A DNA stretch of 58,866 nucleotides from Candidatus Altimarinota bacterium (GCA_028691535.1 JAQUZB010000006.1:35149-94014), one strand, 5' to 3'. Positions 1 through 10,744 are shown, numbered from the stretch's first letter. Translations and numbers: made by a program. Notes: a model not told the origin generated them from the letters alone.

Positions 1-228
1 ATATTTACTTCATCATCTTCCTCATTCATCTAATTCCCGTTTTTTGATTATTAATTTTAAGTGTTTTCAAGTTTCTTCAAGTATAGAATAAGCTCTTCAT
101 CAAACTGGAATCAAAAAAGTTATAAATTGACCTGGTTTAAATGTAAAAATAGTATCAGCTTCAAAATCTAATTCATATATATTATGAGTTAAATTCTTTT
201 TATTTATTAGTTTAAAATTTTGTATCAC
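1..228 (-). CDS. Ferredoxin reductase-like FAD-binding protein (3' end outside window)
   Basis: The 76 visible codons form the N-terminal FAD-binding beta-barrel of the ferredoxin-NADP+ reductase superfamily. Seen: KPGQFITF, then GRAYSI, which is the family's RxYS flavin-binding motif, then GGRGGSKY, resembling the G(x)GS phosphate-contacting turn. The NAD(P)-binding half lies beyond base 1. Four or more glycines of these motifs are TGA. The start is inferred as GTG because an in-frame TAG lies six codons upstream and no ATG intervenes. It could be a ferredoxin reductase, a DHOD electron-transfer subunit or another flavin oxidoreductase; the visible part cannot decide. Confidence 0.7.
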
Positions 229-282
229 TTTTTTAAAATTAATCTATATTTTCTAGATTATATTAATTTTGTTTATTAAATC

Positions 283-304
283 AAAAAAACTAATTAGTTT
301 TTTT
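283..304. repeat. Perfect AT-rich palindrome in divergent intergenic region
   Basis: Seven A, CTAATTAG, seven T form a perfect 22-bp palindrome between two divergently transcribed genes. A related half (ATTAATTAG plus T run) recurs about 50 bp downstream. Because no gene ends here, a terminator role is unlikely; a protein-binding or promoter-proximal site is possible. The rest of the 229-410 gap is AT-rich with TATAAT-like stretches that must hold both promoters. Confidence 0.4.
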
Positions 305-410
305 AAAATGCATTATAATACTTAGTCAATCATTTTTTATAATATTAATTAGTTTTTTTATAATTATATATAATATATACTTATTATATTTATTTAATAA
401 TTATATTTTT

Positions 411-1727
411 ATGAATAAAATACTTTCATTTATTTTAACTTTTTTAACGGTATTTATACTTTTTTGATCACAAGTAAGTTCAAATATGTCTTATGATATA
501 TTGCCAACTACTATGACAAATGTTGCAAATAAAACAAAACTAGATTTATTTCTAAATAAAGTTTTAGACTCTAAAATTAGTTTTAGTAGTGATGTTAATT
601 ATTTAATTTTTTTAAATAATGTAAATGATAAACTTGTTTCTTTAGGTTCTAAATATTCCTCAAATCCTGATATAAAAAATATGATAGAATATTTAAATAT
701 ATGACTTAGTAATATTATTAATATTACAAAACAAAATTCTGATGTAGAAAGTTTCTTGTGTGAAATTTTTTGAGATTGTTGAAGCTGAACTTCATCTTCA
801 ACATCATCTTTAGGATGATCATCTTCATGTAATTGGCAATATCACGCAGTTATTGGTCCAGTATGAGCTTTAGATATAAACCCAGAAACTACCGCATGTG
901 CAACTTCAATCAATTGAAAATCGTCATATGAAATTTCATGAAATAAACAAAAAGTAGCAACATGTAATTGTACTTGAATTTCATCTTCTTCAACTAATTC
1001 AACTTCATCTTCAACTAGTCCAACTTCATCCTCAACTAGTTGAACTAGTTCATCATCTTCTTCATTATGATCAACATCGTGTGCATGAACTGCACCAACT
1101 TGAGCTTGAATAATAAAAAGTACATCAGTTTTTTGAATGGTGTGAAGTGATACTTGGAGTTATGTAAATAATACTAAATGAACTAGTTCAGATCTTTGAC
1201 AATCATGTCAATGGACATGTGCTCCTTGATATATTAGAAGTTGAAATACTTGTACAACTAGATCTTCTTTATTTACTTGAAATGAAACAGTATCAATATG
1301 AAATATATTTCCAACCTATGGAACTAGTGCTTGTATGGAACAAAATATTTATGTAGTATCTGGTGGATTAAATAAAAGTTCTCAACCAAAGGGTTGTGCT
1401 CAACCTGCTTGAGCATGAGCTTGTACAACTGCATCAGCATTTAGAGATTTTACGACTACTGAATGGGTTTCAGATAATACTGTAGTAACTACATTTTGAG
1501 CAAATGAAGCACCAGAATGAACATATGAATTTTTTATTATGTATTGATCTGAAATTAAAAAAACATGAAGTGGTCAAGTAAAAAAATGTAATATATCTAC
1601 ATATTCTTGGTCTTGTATAGTCCCAGGTCCTGTTGTTGTAAATACAGCTTGAACATTATGTAATGCTAATAATGTAGGTCAAAATAAAATTTTTGATTGA
1701 TATAGTTGTAATTGTGTAAGTAAATAA
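411..1727 (+). CDS. Secreted Cys-, Ser-, Thr- and Gly-rich surface protein
   Basis: The 438-residue product starts with a signal peptide (MNKI then a hydrophobic stretch to about residue 25). Residues about 25-105 are an ordinary polar segment. After that the protein is rich in Cys, Ser, Thr and Gly, with serine/threonine tracts near residues 125-135 and 190-230. Around residue 270 it carries CQWTCAPGYIRSGNTC, an EGF-like cysteine motif common in secreted proteins. Many glycines are TGA, so the standard code sees only a 72-residue fragment. Probably exported and disulfide-stabilised; the function is unknown. Followed directly by a terminator. Confidence 0.75.
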
Positions 1728-1739
1728 TTTTAAAACTTA

Positions 1740-1767
1740 AAAAAGACGGGGATCACCCGTCTTTTGT
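1740..1767. terminator. Bidirectional intrinsic terminator
   Basis: Stem AAAAGACGGG/CCCGTCTTTT with a short GATCA loop, flanked by T on one strand and A on the other, between two convergent genes. It is one of the few hairpins here with a G+C-rich core. Confidence 0.85.
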
Positions 1768-1785
1768 TTTATAGTAATTGGATAT

Positions 1786-1950
1786 TTATTTTATATCCAT
1801 TTTTTGTTCCCAATATTTCGTAACGCCTGGGCTTTCATCGCCTGATATACAGATGAAATAATGTTTCACTGCCTCTAGGTTTACTTTTGGTACACCTAGA
1901 GCTTCTTCAATCAACTTTCTTGCTTTGTTCGTACTAATTGGACTCAACAT
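1786..1950 (-). CDS. Small UGA-free protein of unknown function
   Basis: 54 residues, beginning MLSPISTNKARKLIEEAL and ending KYWEQKMDIK. It differs from its surroundings: glycines are GGT/GGC with no TGA, codons are more G+C-rich, a GGGG Shine-Dalgarno-like run sits 8 nt upstream of ATG, and a consensus sigma-70 promoter lies upstream. The product is soluble and probably mostly helical, with one Cys; no family recognised. The good promoter, good ribosome site and terminator on both sides argue for a real, well-expressed gene. The unusual composition could mean recent acquisition or selection for high expression. Confidence 0.7.
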   Translation of the reverse strand: MLSPISTNKARKLIEEALGVPKVNLEAVKHYFICISGDESPGVTKYWEQKMDIK

Positions 1951-2006
1951 TGTTTTCCCCTTTTTTAAATCTTAATCATGAACCTATTTCCATAATTAAG
2001 ATTTAT

Positions 2007-2035
2007 ATTATAATAATGACTACTTTATTTGTCAA
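2007..2035 (-). promoter_or_regulatory. Consensus sigma-70 promoter of the small UGA-free gene
   Basis: On the minus strand TTGACA, 17 nt, TATAAT: a perfect match at both boxes. The transcript would have a leader of about 50 nt that can fold CTTAAT against ATTAAG just before the GGGG ribosome site. Confidence 0.8.
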
Positions 2036-2118
2036 AAGTTTTTTTATGCTTATATTATTTCTTTACAAATTAGTTTATATTTTTATTATTCTAATATAAT
2101 TATTAATAAAATAATTTT

Positions 2119-3438
2119 ATGAAAAAAATTTATCTAATAGACTGAAATAGTTTTATTTATCGTATGTTTTTTGCGTTACCAGAGTTTGCAACTAAGGATT
2201 GAACTATTGTAAATGCTCTTTTTGGTATGGCAAAATTTTTTGCAAGTACTCTTGTAAAAGAAAATCCAGATTATTTAATCTTTGTAAAAGATGCTCCTGG
2301 AGATAATTTTCGTAATAAAATATATAGCGAATACAAGGCTACAAGAGATCGTATGCCAGATAATCTAAGAAGCCAAATGGCTCTTATTGATGAAATGATT
2401 GTTAAATTATGAGTTAAAACTATTGAGATTTCTTGATATGAAGCTGATGATGTTATATGAACTTTGGCTAAAAAATTTAACTGACAAAAAGATATAGAAG
2501 TTGATATATTGACTTGAGATAAGGATTTATATAGTCTAGTTTCAGACAATATTTGGATTTATGATACAATGAAGAAAAAGAAATTTTGACCAATTGAAAC
2601 AAAAGAAAAATTTTGAATTGAAGCAAAATTAATCATAGATTATTTATCTATAGTTTGAGATAAAGCAGATAATATTCCTTGAATTGATGGTTTTTGACCA
2701 GCAAAAGCAATTGATTTAATAAACTATATTTGAAAAGTTGAAACTATATATGAAGTTGCGGAAAAAGTTAATTTGTGAGAAAAATTAACTGATGTTCTTC
2801 CTGAATTAGATGAAGAATCTATAAAAAAACTTAATGTTTGTTTTAAATGAAAAACATTTGAAAAATTAATTTCATCAAAAGAAGATGCTTTTCTTAGTAA
2901 AAAATTAGCAACAATTGATCTAAATGTTGAGTTAGAAAATTTTTCACTTGATAATTATTTATTTAAACCTGAAACATTTTTAAATGAAGAAATAATAAGT
3001 TTCTTTGATAAATATGAGTTCAATTCTCTTATTTGAGAAAATTGAGTTAATAAATTACAAACTTGGAAAGATTTATGATTAAATGTTTATATTATCGATA
3101 ATGATGAAAATTTAGATAAACTATACTCTACAATTTCATGAGTTGAAAAAATTTCTTTTGATACTGAAACTACATCGCTTGATATTATGAAAGCTGAATT
3201 AGTAGGAATTTCTATTTATATAGATGATAAAAGGATTTATTATATAAATAGGATGCACGATTGAAAAAAAGTTAGTGATGAAAAATTAAAAAAGTTTATA
3301 GGTGATATTTTTGCACTTGATTTATTGATTATTGGTCATAATTTAAAATATGATTTGGAAATAATTGATTTGTATTTGTCTAGAGAATATGAAGAAAATA
3401 TTGAAAAATTTAATTGACAAATAAGTCTTGCTATATAA
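2119..3438 (+). CDS. polA: DNA polymerase I fragment: 5'-3' exonuclease plus part of 3'-5' exonuclease
   Basis: Residues 1-260 match the 5'-3' (FEN-type) exonuclease of Pol I: IYLIDGNSFIYR, YKATRDRMPD, GYEADDVIGTLA, TGDKDLYSLV and VGDKADNIPGIDGFG. Residues about 330-425 begin a DEDD 3'-5' exonuclease with Exo I (SFDTETTSLD) and Exo II (GHNLKYDLE). The frame then stops at TAA after 439 residues, before Exo III and without any polymerase domain; full-length Pol I is about 850-930 residues. The next gene starts 39 bp later, so the polymerase domain is not downstream. The exonuclease domain looks intact and may still process flaps or primers. Confidence 0.9.
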
Positions 3439-3477
3439 AATATAGCTTCAATTTATATTAAAATTTAATAAAATAAT

Positions 3478-4392
3478 ATGTTTAAAAGAATTTGATTATT
3501 TTTGATTACAAACTTAGCAATAATTGTTGTACTTAGTCTAGTTATATTTTTAGTAGAAAGATTTTTTTGAATAAATGTTAGTTGATATGTGGGGTGAAAT
3601 TATACTTGATTATTAATCTTTGCACTTATTTTTTGATTTTGATGAGCTTTTATAAGTTTGTTTATGTCTAAATGGATGGCTAAAAGATCTTATTCTATAG
3701 AATTAGTTACTCTAAATGATTATGATAATTTAAATGAAAAACAAAAAGTAGTATATGATTTAATAAAAGATATTTCAGAAAGGAATAATATTAAACTACC
3801 TGAAATTTGATTTTATGAATCAAGTGAACCAAATGCATTTGCAACATGAGCAAGTAAAAATAGTTCTTTAGTAGCAGTTTCATCAGGTCTTTTAAGTTCG
3901 ATGAATAAAGATGAAATCGAGTGAGTTATAGCTCATGAAATGGCACATGTATTAAATGGTGATATGGTTACTATGACTTTATTGCAATGAGTTTTAAATA
4001 CTTTTGTTATATTTATATCTAGAGTATTAGCTTGAATCGTAGATTCTTATTTAAACAAATGAGAAAAAAGTGAATGAGCATCTTGGGCATATATTTGATT
4101 ATCAATTTTATTTGAAATTATTTTTTGAATATTGGCTTCACTAATTACTATGTGGTTTAGTAGACATAGAGAATACAAAGCTGATGCAGGAAGTGCTTGA
4201 TTTGTAGGTAAAAAGAAAATGATAGCAGCTTTAGAAGCATTAAAAAAATTACAAAATTTATCTTGAGAAGATAATTCTAAGCTTGCTACTATGAAGATTT
4301 CTACTAAATGAAAAACATGATTTATGATGTTATTCTCTACTCACCCAAATTTAGATGATAGAATAAATGCATTAAAAAATTTAAGTATATAA
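3478..4392 (+). CDS. htpX: Membrane zinc metalloprotease HtpX
   Basis: 304 residues, normal for HtpX, the M48 membrane protease that degrades misfolded membrane proteins. Seen: two N-terminal hydrophobic helices, SLFMSKWMAKRSY after the second helix as in the family, the zinc site HEMAH near residue 158, further membrane segments after it, and the third ligand region HREYKADAGS. Several glycines are TGA. It starts 39 bp after the truncated polA and ends in a strong terminator, so the two may be cotranscribed. Confidence 0.93.
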
Positions 4393-4398
4393 TGAAAT

Positions 4399-4434
4399 AA
4401 AAACAGATTATGTAAACAATAATCTGTTTTTTTG
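4399..4434 (+). terminator. Intrinsic terminator after htpX
   Basis: Stem AAACAGATTA/TAATCTGTTT with a 9-nt loop and a T tract, starting 7 bp after the htpX stop. Confidence 0.85.
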
Positions 4435-4492
4435 TTTTGTTATACTAGAAAAAATCTTATAATAAACTCATTATTTTATTATTTATTATATT

Positions 4493-5119
4493 ATGAGAAA
4501 AATAATCTTATTTTTATTTTCATTTTTTGTACTTTCGACAGTTTTTTGAGCTTATACAGCTATAAAATATTCTACAACAGAAGTAGAAGCTGCGAATAGT
4601 TTAGCGGAAAGATGAATTATAAACAATCATAAAGATGATACTTCAAAATACAATTTAAATGATTTTGTATTAAGACAAGAAATTGCAGCAGTTTCTAGAT
4701 GAGTTGCATGATTACCAAAAAAAAGTTGATGTGATGGTATATTTTCAGATGTAACTGCAGTTAAACCAAATACTTGGGCTTGTTTAAGTATAGAGCCACT
4801 AGTAGATAAATGATTAATTTCAAAAAATGCTACTTTTAGACCAGAAAATAATATAACTAAAGCAGAAACTCTATGAATGCTTATTAGATCTATAGGTTTT
4901 GATTATAGTTATGATCCAAAAAATACTGCATCATGGCAAGAACAAATTGTTAATTATTCTTTTGAAAAATGAGTTATAAAAGCTAAATTTACTGATTACA
5001 ATGTTGATGCAACAAGAGGTTGGGTGTTTATGATAGCTGATACAACTATTAAAAAAGATGAAGAAATAAAAATTCAAGAAAAAATTGATAAATGAATTTA
5101 CTCTGACATAACATTATAA
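4493..5119 (+). CDS. Exported SLH-domain protein
   Basis: 208 residues with a clear signal peptide (MRKIILFLFSFFVLSTVFG). The mature part has S-layer-homology-like modules: an N-terminal one with VLRQEIAAVSRG, one with CDGIFSDVTAVKPNTWAC and GLISKNATFRPENNITKAE, then RGWVFMIAD near the end. SLH modules normally tie proteins to secondary wall polymers; in CPR bacteria such proteins are candidate S-layer or envelope parts. Two cysteines bracket the FSDV segment and could pair. It is monocistronic, between two terminators. Confidence 0.85.
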
Positions 5120-5123
5120 TAAT

Positions 5124-5152
5124 AAAAAGACTAGTAATTTCTAGTCTTTTTG
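5124..5152 (+). terminator. Intrinsic terminator after SLH gene
   Basis: Stem AAAAAGACTAG/CTAGTCTTTTT with a 6-nt loop, 5 bp after the stop. Confidence 0.85.
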
Positions 5153-5185
5153 TTATTATATATCAAATATTTATTAAAAAACATT

Positions 5186-5455
5186 ATGGAAAATAAAGAA
5201 TTATTGTGAATATATAGGGAACAAATAAATACTTTGGATAAAGAATTGATTTATCTTTTATTTAGAAGATTTGAAATAGTTAAGCAAATTTGAATTATAA
5301 AAAAACAAGATTGAATACCTCCTCTTGATAATACTAGATGGAATAAATTATTAAATGAAAATCTAGAAGTTTCAAGAGAATATTGACTCAGAGATGAATT
5401 AATAATTGATATTTGGAATAGAATTCATACTGAGAGTTTGAAAATAGAAAAATAA
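5186..5455 (+). CDS. Chorismate mutase, AroQ type
   Basis: 89 residues, the size of a stand-alone AroQ domain that converts chorismate to prephenate. Seen: REQINTLDKELIYLLFRRFEIV, in which REQI-LD-ELI-LL-RR is the first helix with its active-site Arg, then IGIIKKQDGIPPLDNTRW (the K and D-R positions of the active site), and a last helix ending in IHTESLKIEK. Downstream enzymes of the same branch, a prephenate dehydratase-like and a prephenate dehydrogenase-like protein, lie at 24.8-26.7 kb. No shikimate pathway gene is in the window. Confidence 0.85.
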
Positions 5456-5484
5456 AAAACATTTTTTAAAAAAATGTTTTTTAT
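5454..5484. terminator. Intrinsic terminator between convergent genes
   Basis: AAAAAACATTTTTT pairs with AAAAAAATGTTTTTT. It overlaps the chorismate mutase stop and lies between convergent genes. Confidence 0.7.
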
Positions 5485-5488
5485 TTTT

Positions 5489-6070
5489 CTATAATTCTAT
5501 TTCATTTTCACTTTTATTTGTTAAAACTGGAATTTCGTTTTCAGTAACAAATATTTCTTTTTCTGAATTATCTTTCATTTTTGTTCAAACTATAGGAAAC
5601 ATTATAAAACTTATAAATAGAAATCAAACAGTTGTCCAAGCTCAATTTCATGTTCTAAGAGATATAGCATGTAGTAATTTTATCCACATAACTAAGAAAT
5701 AAATAATCGCAATAATAGCTGTTAATCAAAAAGTAAATATTGATAAAATAACTCACAATATTATTGCTAATATTGGATAAACTAAATAATTTTTTACTGA
5801 TTTTTGAGAAGCACTGAAATAATTGTAATATTGAGCAATTGGTACAAATGATAACCAAGCATATTTTTCACCTAGCTTACTGTTTATTAAATACAATCAG
5901 TAAGCAGTTCAGAAATACATAATTATTGAAATGATATTTATTACAGTTCAAGCTGTTCATATCATTCATGCAACTCAAGGTGAAAACATCATATTTGGAT
6001 CAATACCACCCATAGAACTAAGGTCAGTAATACCTGAATTAGAAAGCATATTTAAAGTTGCTTCATCCAT
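5489..6070 (-). CDS. Multi-pass membrane protein, unknown
   Basis: 193 residues. After a polar, glycine-rich N-terminus (about 35 residues, MDEATLNML onward) come about four hydrophobic segments: about 38-58, the YAWLSFVPIAQYY region at 70-82, 95-125 and 145-160. A charged tail follows (KMKDNSEKEIF). The aromatic VPIAQYYNY stretch resembles small integral membrane proteins of CPR genomes seen near signal peptidases and secretion genes, but that is only a resemblance. The start was chosen as the first ATG after in-frame stops. It is divergent from the next membrane protein. Confidence 0.75.
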
Positions 6071-6149
6071 AATCTTTAATTTAAAAAATAATTTTGTTTA
6101 TTATAAACATTTATATATTATTAATTTATATTTTTTAATCAAATTTATT

Positions 6150-7223
6150 ATGATGCCAGCAGAGAAAGTGCTTGATAGAATAGAACAAAGTTTTGAATTA
6201 TTTAAAGTTTGATTCAAACTTTTGGTAATTCCATTTTGTATTTATTATTTAATTAGTTTTTCATTCATTTCAATTATATTAATTTATATTTCATCATCAT
6301 GAATTATAGAATCATTTTTAGGTAACTGAAATAGTAATATTCTTGCTAATCTTTTTAGTAGTTCTAAATTAGTACTTGTTGCTACTTTATTTATATTTTT
6401 TTGAATAATATATTTAACAATTTATATGCCATTTATTGTTTATTCTATAAAAGTTGTTTGAAATATATATAATAAAAAACCAATTTGAGATTTTAAGACA
6501 AATTTTATTTTTGCACTTTCTAGATTTTCAGTAATGATGAAAACTTATTGGTATATATTTGCATATGTAGCACTAATTCCATCTTTTTTCTTTATACTTT
6601 GAGGTTGAATTTTCAATGTTTCATATTTTATGGATTTAGATTCATCAATTAAATTTATTTGATGAGCGTTGATGATAATATGAATCTTATTATTTATAGT
6701 TTTTGCTCTTTATAGATGATTAAAAACTACTTTTTCACTTTATAGTGCTATTGATAATGATGATTATACAAAAGAAAATTTTAATTTTTCAATTAAAATT
6801 ACTAAAAATAAATGGTATAGAATACTTTGAAATTTAATGTTAGTTTGAATTATTGTTTCATTATTGTCAGGAGTAGTATCAAATATTATTTGAATATTTT
6901 TCTCTTCTAATAGCTGATATTCTGATATAATTTCAAGTTTTTGAAGTTGAAGTAGTATTGATTTTTCAAATATAGGTTCATCACTATGATGAGTAGATAA
7001 TAAAAATCTTATTAAGGATGCGGTGTCAAATTTTTCATTTTTTAATTATATAGTTTCTGGTTTTTTTCAAATTTTTATAAGTACTGTTTGAAAAATATTT
7101 ATAATTATTTTCACATATGTATTTTATAAAAGATTAACTTTTGAATCTACAAATATTTCTGATGATATGAAAATAAAACAAGATAAAATAGTAGAAAAAG
7201 AAGATAAAATATTGGAATTATAA
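6150..7223 (+). CDS. Multi-pass membrane protein, unknown
   Basis: 357 residues with about six transmembrane segments: near residues 25-50, 75-100, 130-160, 170-195, 225-250 and 305-325. A polar loop between the fifth and sixth is rich in Ser, Gly and Asp. The short cytoplasmic start and Lys/Glu-rich tail (KIKQDKIVEKEDKILEL) suggest both ends are inside. The topology resembles DUF975 or glycerophosphodiester-phosphodiesterase membrane-domain proteins, but no motif confirms it. Two ATGs are adjacent; I used the first. Confidence 0.75.
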
Positions 7224-7238
7224 AAATGTTTTTCATTT

Positions 7239-7288
7239 AAAAGAGTTATGAGTAATATATAAATATTAGCTCCTATAACTCTTTTTTT
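7239..7288 (+). terminator. Terminator-like hairpin abutting the dprA start codon
   Basis: AAAGAGTTAT pairs with ATAACTCTTT across a loop of about 24 nt, and the T tract runs directly into the dprA ATG. It can end the upstream gene while leaving almost no leader for dprA. Confidence 0.7.
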
Positions 7289-8356
7289 ATGAATGAAAAA
7301 GTATATTTAGTAGCTCTCCACAAAATTTGAATTGAACATAAAAAATTATTTACGATTTTTTCTTTAAATCAAAATTACAAAGATTTTTTTGATAAATTAG
7401 ATTATGAATTATTGTCTAAACTGTGATATAAATCAGAAAAAATTAATAGTATTTTAAAATATAAAAGCAAACTTGATTTGCTTGAGTTAGAACAAATGAT
7501 TTCTAATTTAGATGTGAAAATAATTACATTTTTTGATGAAAATTATCCATTTTTATTGAAAAATATTTTTAATATTCCATTTTTATTGTATGTAAGATGA
7601 AATATAACTTCTCCCGGATTTGCTTTTATTGGTTCTAGAAATATAAGCTCATATTGAAAAACTGTAATAGAAAATTTTGTTCCAGAAATTTGAAAATATT
7701 TTACTATTATTTCAGGTTGAGCTTTTTGATGTGACTCATATTCTCATGAAATTTCAATAAAAAATGAAGTGAAAACAATAAGTGTAATTTGAACTTGAAT
7801 AGATATAAATTATCCTGTTTGAAATAAAAAATTGTATGATGAAATAATTGAAAAGTGAGGTGCTATTATTTCGATATTTCCATTTTGAGAAAAATGAAAT
7901 CCATATAATTTCCCGATAAGAAACGAGATTGTAGCTTGATTATCAAATGGTATCTTTGTAGTTGAAGCAAGAGAAAAATCAGGTTCTTTGATTACTGCAA
8001 AATTAGGTTTAGATTTATGAAAAGATATATTCACTGTTCCTTGAGATATATTTAAACAAAATTCAATTTGATGTAATAATCTGATTTATTCTTCTGAAGC
8101 AAAAATGGTTTTAAAACCAAATGATGTTTTATCAGAATACAATATACTAAATAATTTAAAAAACAAATCTAAGATTAGTTTCAATGATAATATTGAAAAA
8201 CTTATATATGATAAATTACTTATTGAACCTTTAAATATAGATGAAATAGCTATAAAACTAGATTTAGAAATAAGTTTAACATTGCTTAAAATAACGATAT
8301 TAGAGCTTTCATGAATCATGAAAAAGAATGAAAGCTGAAAATATGAAATAATTTAG
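7289..8356 (+). CDS. dprA: DNA-processing protein DprA
   Basis: 355 residues, normal for DprA, which binds incoming single-stranded DNA and loads RecA in natural transformation. Seen: an N-terminal helical region, then the Rossmann-like DprA core from about residue 105: FAFIGSRNIS, IISGGAFGCDSYSHE, VIGTGIDINYP, FPIRNEIVAGLS, EAREKSGSLITA and VPGDIFKQNSIGCN. A C-terminal winged-helix-like segment follows (LLIEPLNIDEIAIKLDLE). Most core glycines are TGA. With the type IV pilin genes nearby, this fits DNA uptake. Confidence 0.95.
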
Positions 8357-8412
8357 TTGATAATTATGAAAAAATTCCTAAAATAAATCTATATATTAAA
8401 TATCTATTATTT

Positions 8413-9207
8413 ATGGAAAATTTGTTTTTGCTGAAATTGGAAATACTTATATTTTTTCTTAGTTTTTTTTACTTATTATATTTTATGTCTTGAAAAATTT
8501 ATAAGACATATTTTAAGGTGAAAAATGTTATAATCAAAGAAGAAATATCAAATGTAAAAACTGCTTTAAATATAGTAGATTTAAATACAAAAGAAAAAAA
8601 TTATAAAAAAGATAAAAATAATAAACAATTAACTGATGAAGAAATAAATCAATTAACTGAATTATTAAAAAGAGTTAAAAATAATGCTTCAAAATGATAT
8701 TTTGATACTGCAAAATGAATAATTATTGAATGACTTTCAATTGATAAATTTAATAAAGATTTAAATTTAGAATTAGCTTGAATTTATATAAAAGAAAAAA
8801 ATTATCAAAGTGCTGAATATATTTATAAAGATTTACTTGAAGTAATAAAAGACGATACAGATTTATATAAAAAACTTGCTTATATCTATGCAATGCAATG
8901 AAAATTGGATTTGGCGATGGATAATTATATAAAAGTTCACAAGAAAAATCCTTCTGATGAAGAAGTTATAAATATGCTTGCTGAAATAAATTATGATTTA
9001 AAAGATTATAAAACTGCTTTAAAATACATAAATCAATATCTTAAATCAAAACCTAGAGACATAGATAAATTAAATATGAAAGCTATTTGTTTTGAGCAAA
9101 CTAGAGAGATGAAAGAAGCAATTGAAATTCATAAAAGAATTCTTGAATTACAACCATATAACACTAATTCAAGAGATAAAGTTAGAGAACTAAATGATTT
9201 TATATAG
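8413..9207 (+). CDS. Membrane-anchored TPR protein
   Basis: 264 residues. One N-terminal transmembrane helix (about 5-25), a Lys/Glu-rich charged linker (about 40-95), then tandem TPR units from about residue 100: LAGIYIKEKNYQSAEYIY, LAYIYAMQGKLDLAMDNYI, LAEINYDLKDYKTALKYIN and MKAICFEQTREMKEAIEIH. TPR arrays bind peptides or partner proteins; the anchor places it on the cytoplasmic membrane. It follows dprA by 56 bp without a terminator between, so cotranscription is likely. Confidence 0.88.
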
Positions 9208-9276
9208 AAAATTTTGAAAAACTTCGTATTTTTATATATTCTTAAAGTTTTTAACAAAAAACAATTAACATTTTTC

Positions 9277-9318
9277 AAACATAAAAGTAATTAATATTTT
9301 TACTTTTATGTTTTTTTT
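9277..9318 (+). terminator. Intrinsic terminator after the TPR gene
   Basis: AAACATAAAAGTA pairs with TACTTTTATGTTT and is followed by nine T. Confidence 0.85.
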
Positions 9319-9361
9319 TGTATTCTGTGCATAGAAAAAATATCTCCTAATTTATGAGTAA

Positions 9362-10708
9362 ATGTTGAAAGTGCCTCCACATTCTATAGAAGCTGAACAA
9401 TCAGTACTTTGAAGTATTTTGATTGATAAAGATTGTTTTATAAGTATTTGAGATTTATTGAAAGAAAGTGATTTCTATGTAGAATCAAATGCTTGTATTT
9501 TTGGTGTTATGTTTGATTTATACAAACAAAATAAACCTATAGATATAATCACTGTAAAGGAAAAATTAGATGATAAAAAACTACTTGATAAGATTGGTTG
9601 AATTAGTTATTTAGCTGAATTAACTGAAATTGTTCCAACAACTGCAAATGTTTTTGAATATGCTCAAATTGTAAAAAATAAATCAGTATTAAGAAATCTA
9701 ATAAGAGCTTGAAATGAAATAATTTCATATGGTTATGATGAAGATAAACCTATAAATGATTTACTTGAAAAAACTGAAAAGTCAGTTTTTAATGTAACTC
9801 AAGTTTTTATACAAAATAAACTTGTGCATATAAATCAAATTCTTGAACAAAGATTTGAGGAATTTGCTGAAATTCATGAAAATCCTGAGTTAGTAAAAGA
9901 CCATAGATTACATCTTTGATTTAAGGATTTAGATCATAAATTTAATGGTTTAAAATGAGGGGATATGGTTATTTTAGCTGCAAGACCTTCTATGTGAAAA
10001 ACTGCATTTGCTCTTAATTTAGCTCAAAATGTAGGTTATAAAGGTAAAAATGTTGCTATCTTTTCTCTAGAAATGAGTAAAGAACAATTAACAGATAGAA
10101 TGATTGCAAGTGCTATGCAAATTGATAGTTGGAAATTAGCAAAATGAGAATTGGAAGACCATGAATTTGCAAAAATCTGAGAAGCTATGGAAAAACTTAG
10201 CCAAGCAAACATATATATAGATGATAGTGCTGGTTGAAATTTAGTAGAATTAAAATCAAAATGTAGAAGATTAAAAATTGAATCAGGTTTAGATTTAATT
10301 GTAATTGATTACTTACAATTGATGAGTAATTGAAATTCTATGAACAGAGTTCAAGAAATATCTGAAATATCAAGATGAATTAAATCACTTGCAAGAGAAT
10401 TAAATGTACCAATTATAGCACTTTCTCAATTATCTAGAACTGTTGAACAAAGACCTGATAAGAGACCTATAATGTCAGATTTAAGAGAATCTGGGTCAAT
10501 AGAACAAGATGCTGATATAATTATGATGTTATACAGAGAAGAATATTATGATGAATTTACAGAAAAAAAATGAATTACAGATGTACTTGTAAGAAAAAAT
10601 AGAAATTGACCAATAGGGAATATAGAGCTTATGTTTGAGAAAAACAATCAAAAATTCGTTGAAATTGAGAGAAATTACTGAGGTTGAGGAAATGTTGAAG
10701 AGTATTAA
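9362..10708 (+). CDS. dnaB: Replicative DNA helicase DnaB
   Basis: 448 residues, the normal length. The N-terminal domain begins [16 protein letters not shown]. The RecA-like helicase domain has Walker A ARPSMGKTAFAL, where TGA is the invariant Gly, then [10 protein letters not shown], Walker [35 protein letters not shown] and the arginine-finger region VRKNRNGP. It ends GGGGNVEEY. The start is the second of two nearby ATGs; the first (9354) is out of frame and hits a TAG within 12 codons. Confidence 0.97.
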
Positions 10709-10744
10709 AAAAGAAGAAAATCTATAGATTTTCTTCTTTTTTTT
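10707..10744. terminator. Bidirectional terminator between dnaB and dus
   Basis: AAAAAAGAAGAAAATCT pairs with AGATTTTCTTCTTTTTT across a 3-nt loop. The same bases encode the last residues (KKEENL) of the convergent dus gene. Confidence 0.85.

Noticed and set aside
5655-5858. Minus-strand standard-code ORF over the membrane protein gene
   Set aside because: Same strand but different frame from the 193-residue gene, which has a clear start, hydrophobic pattern and stop with UGA as Gly.
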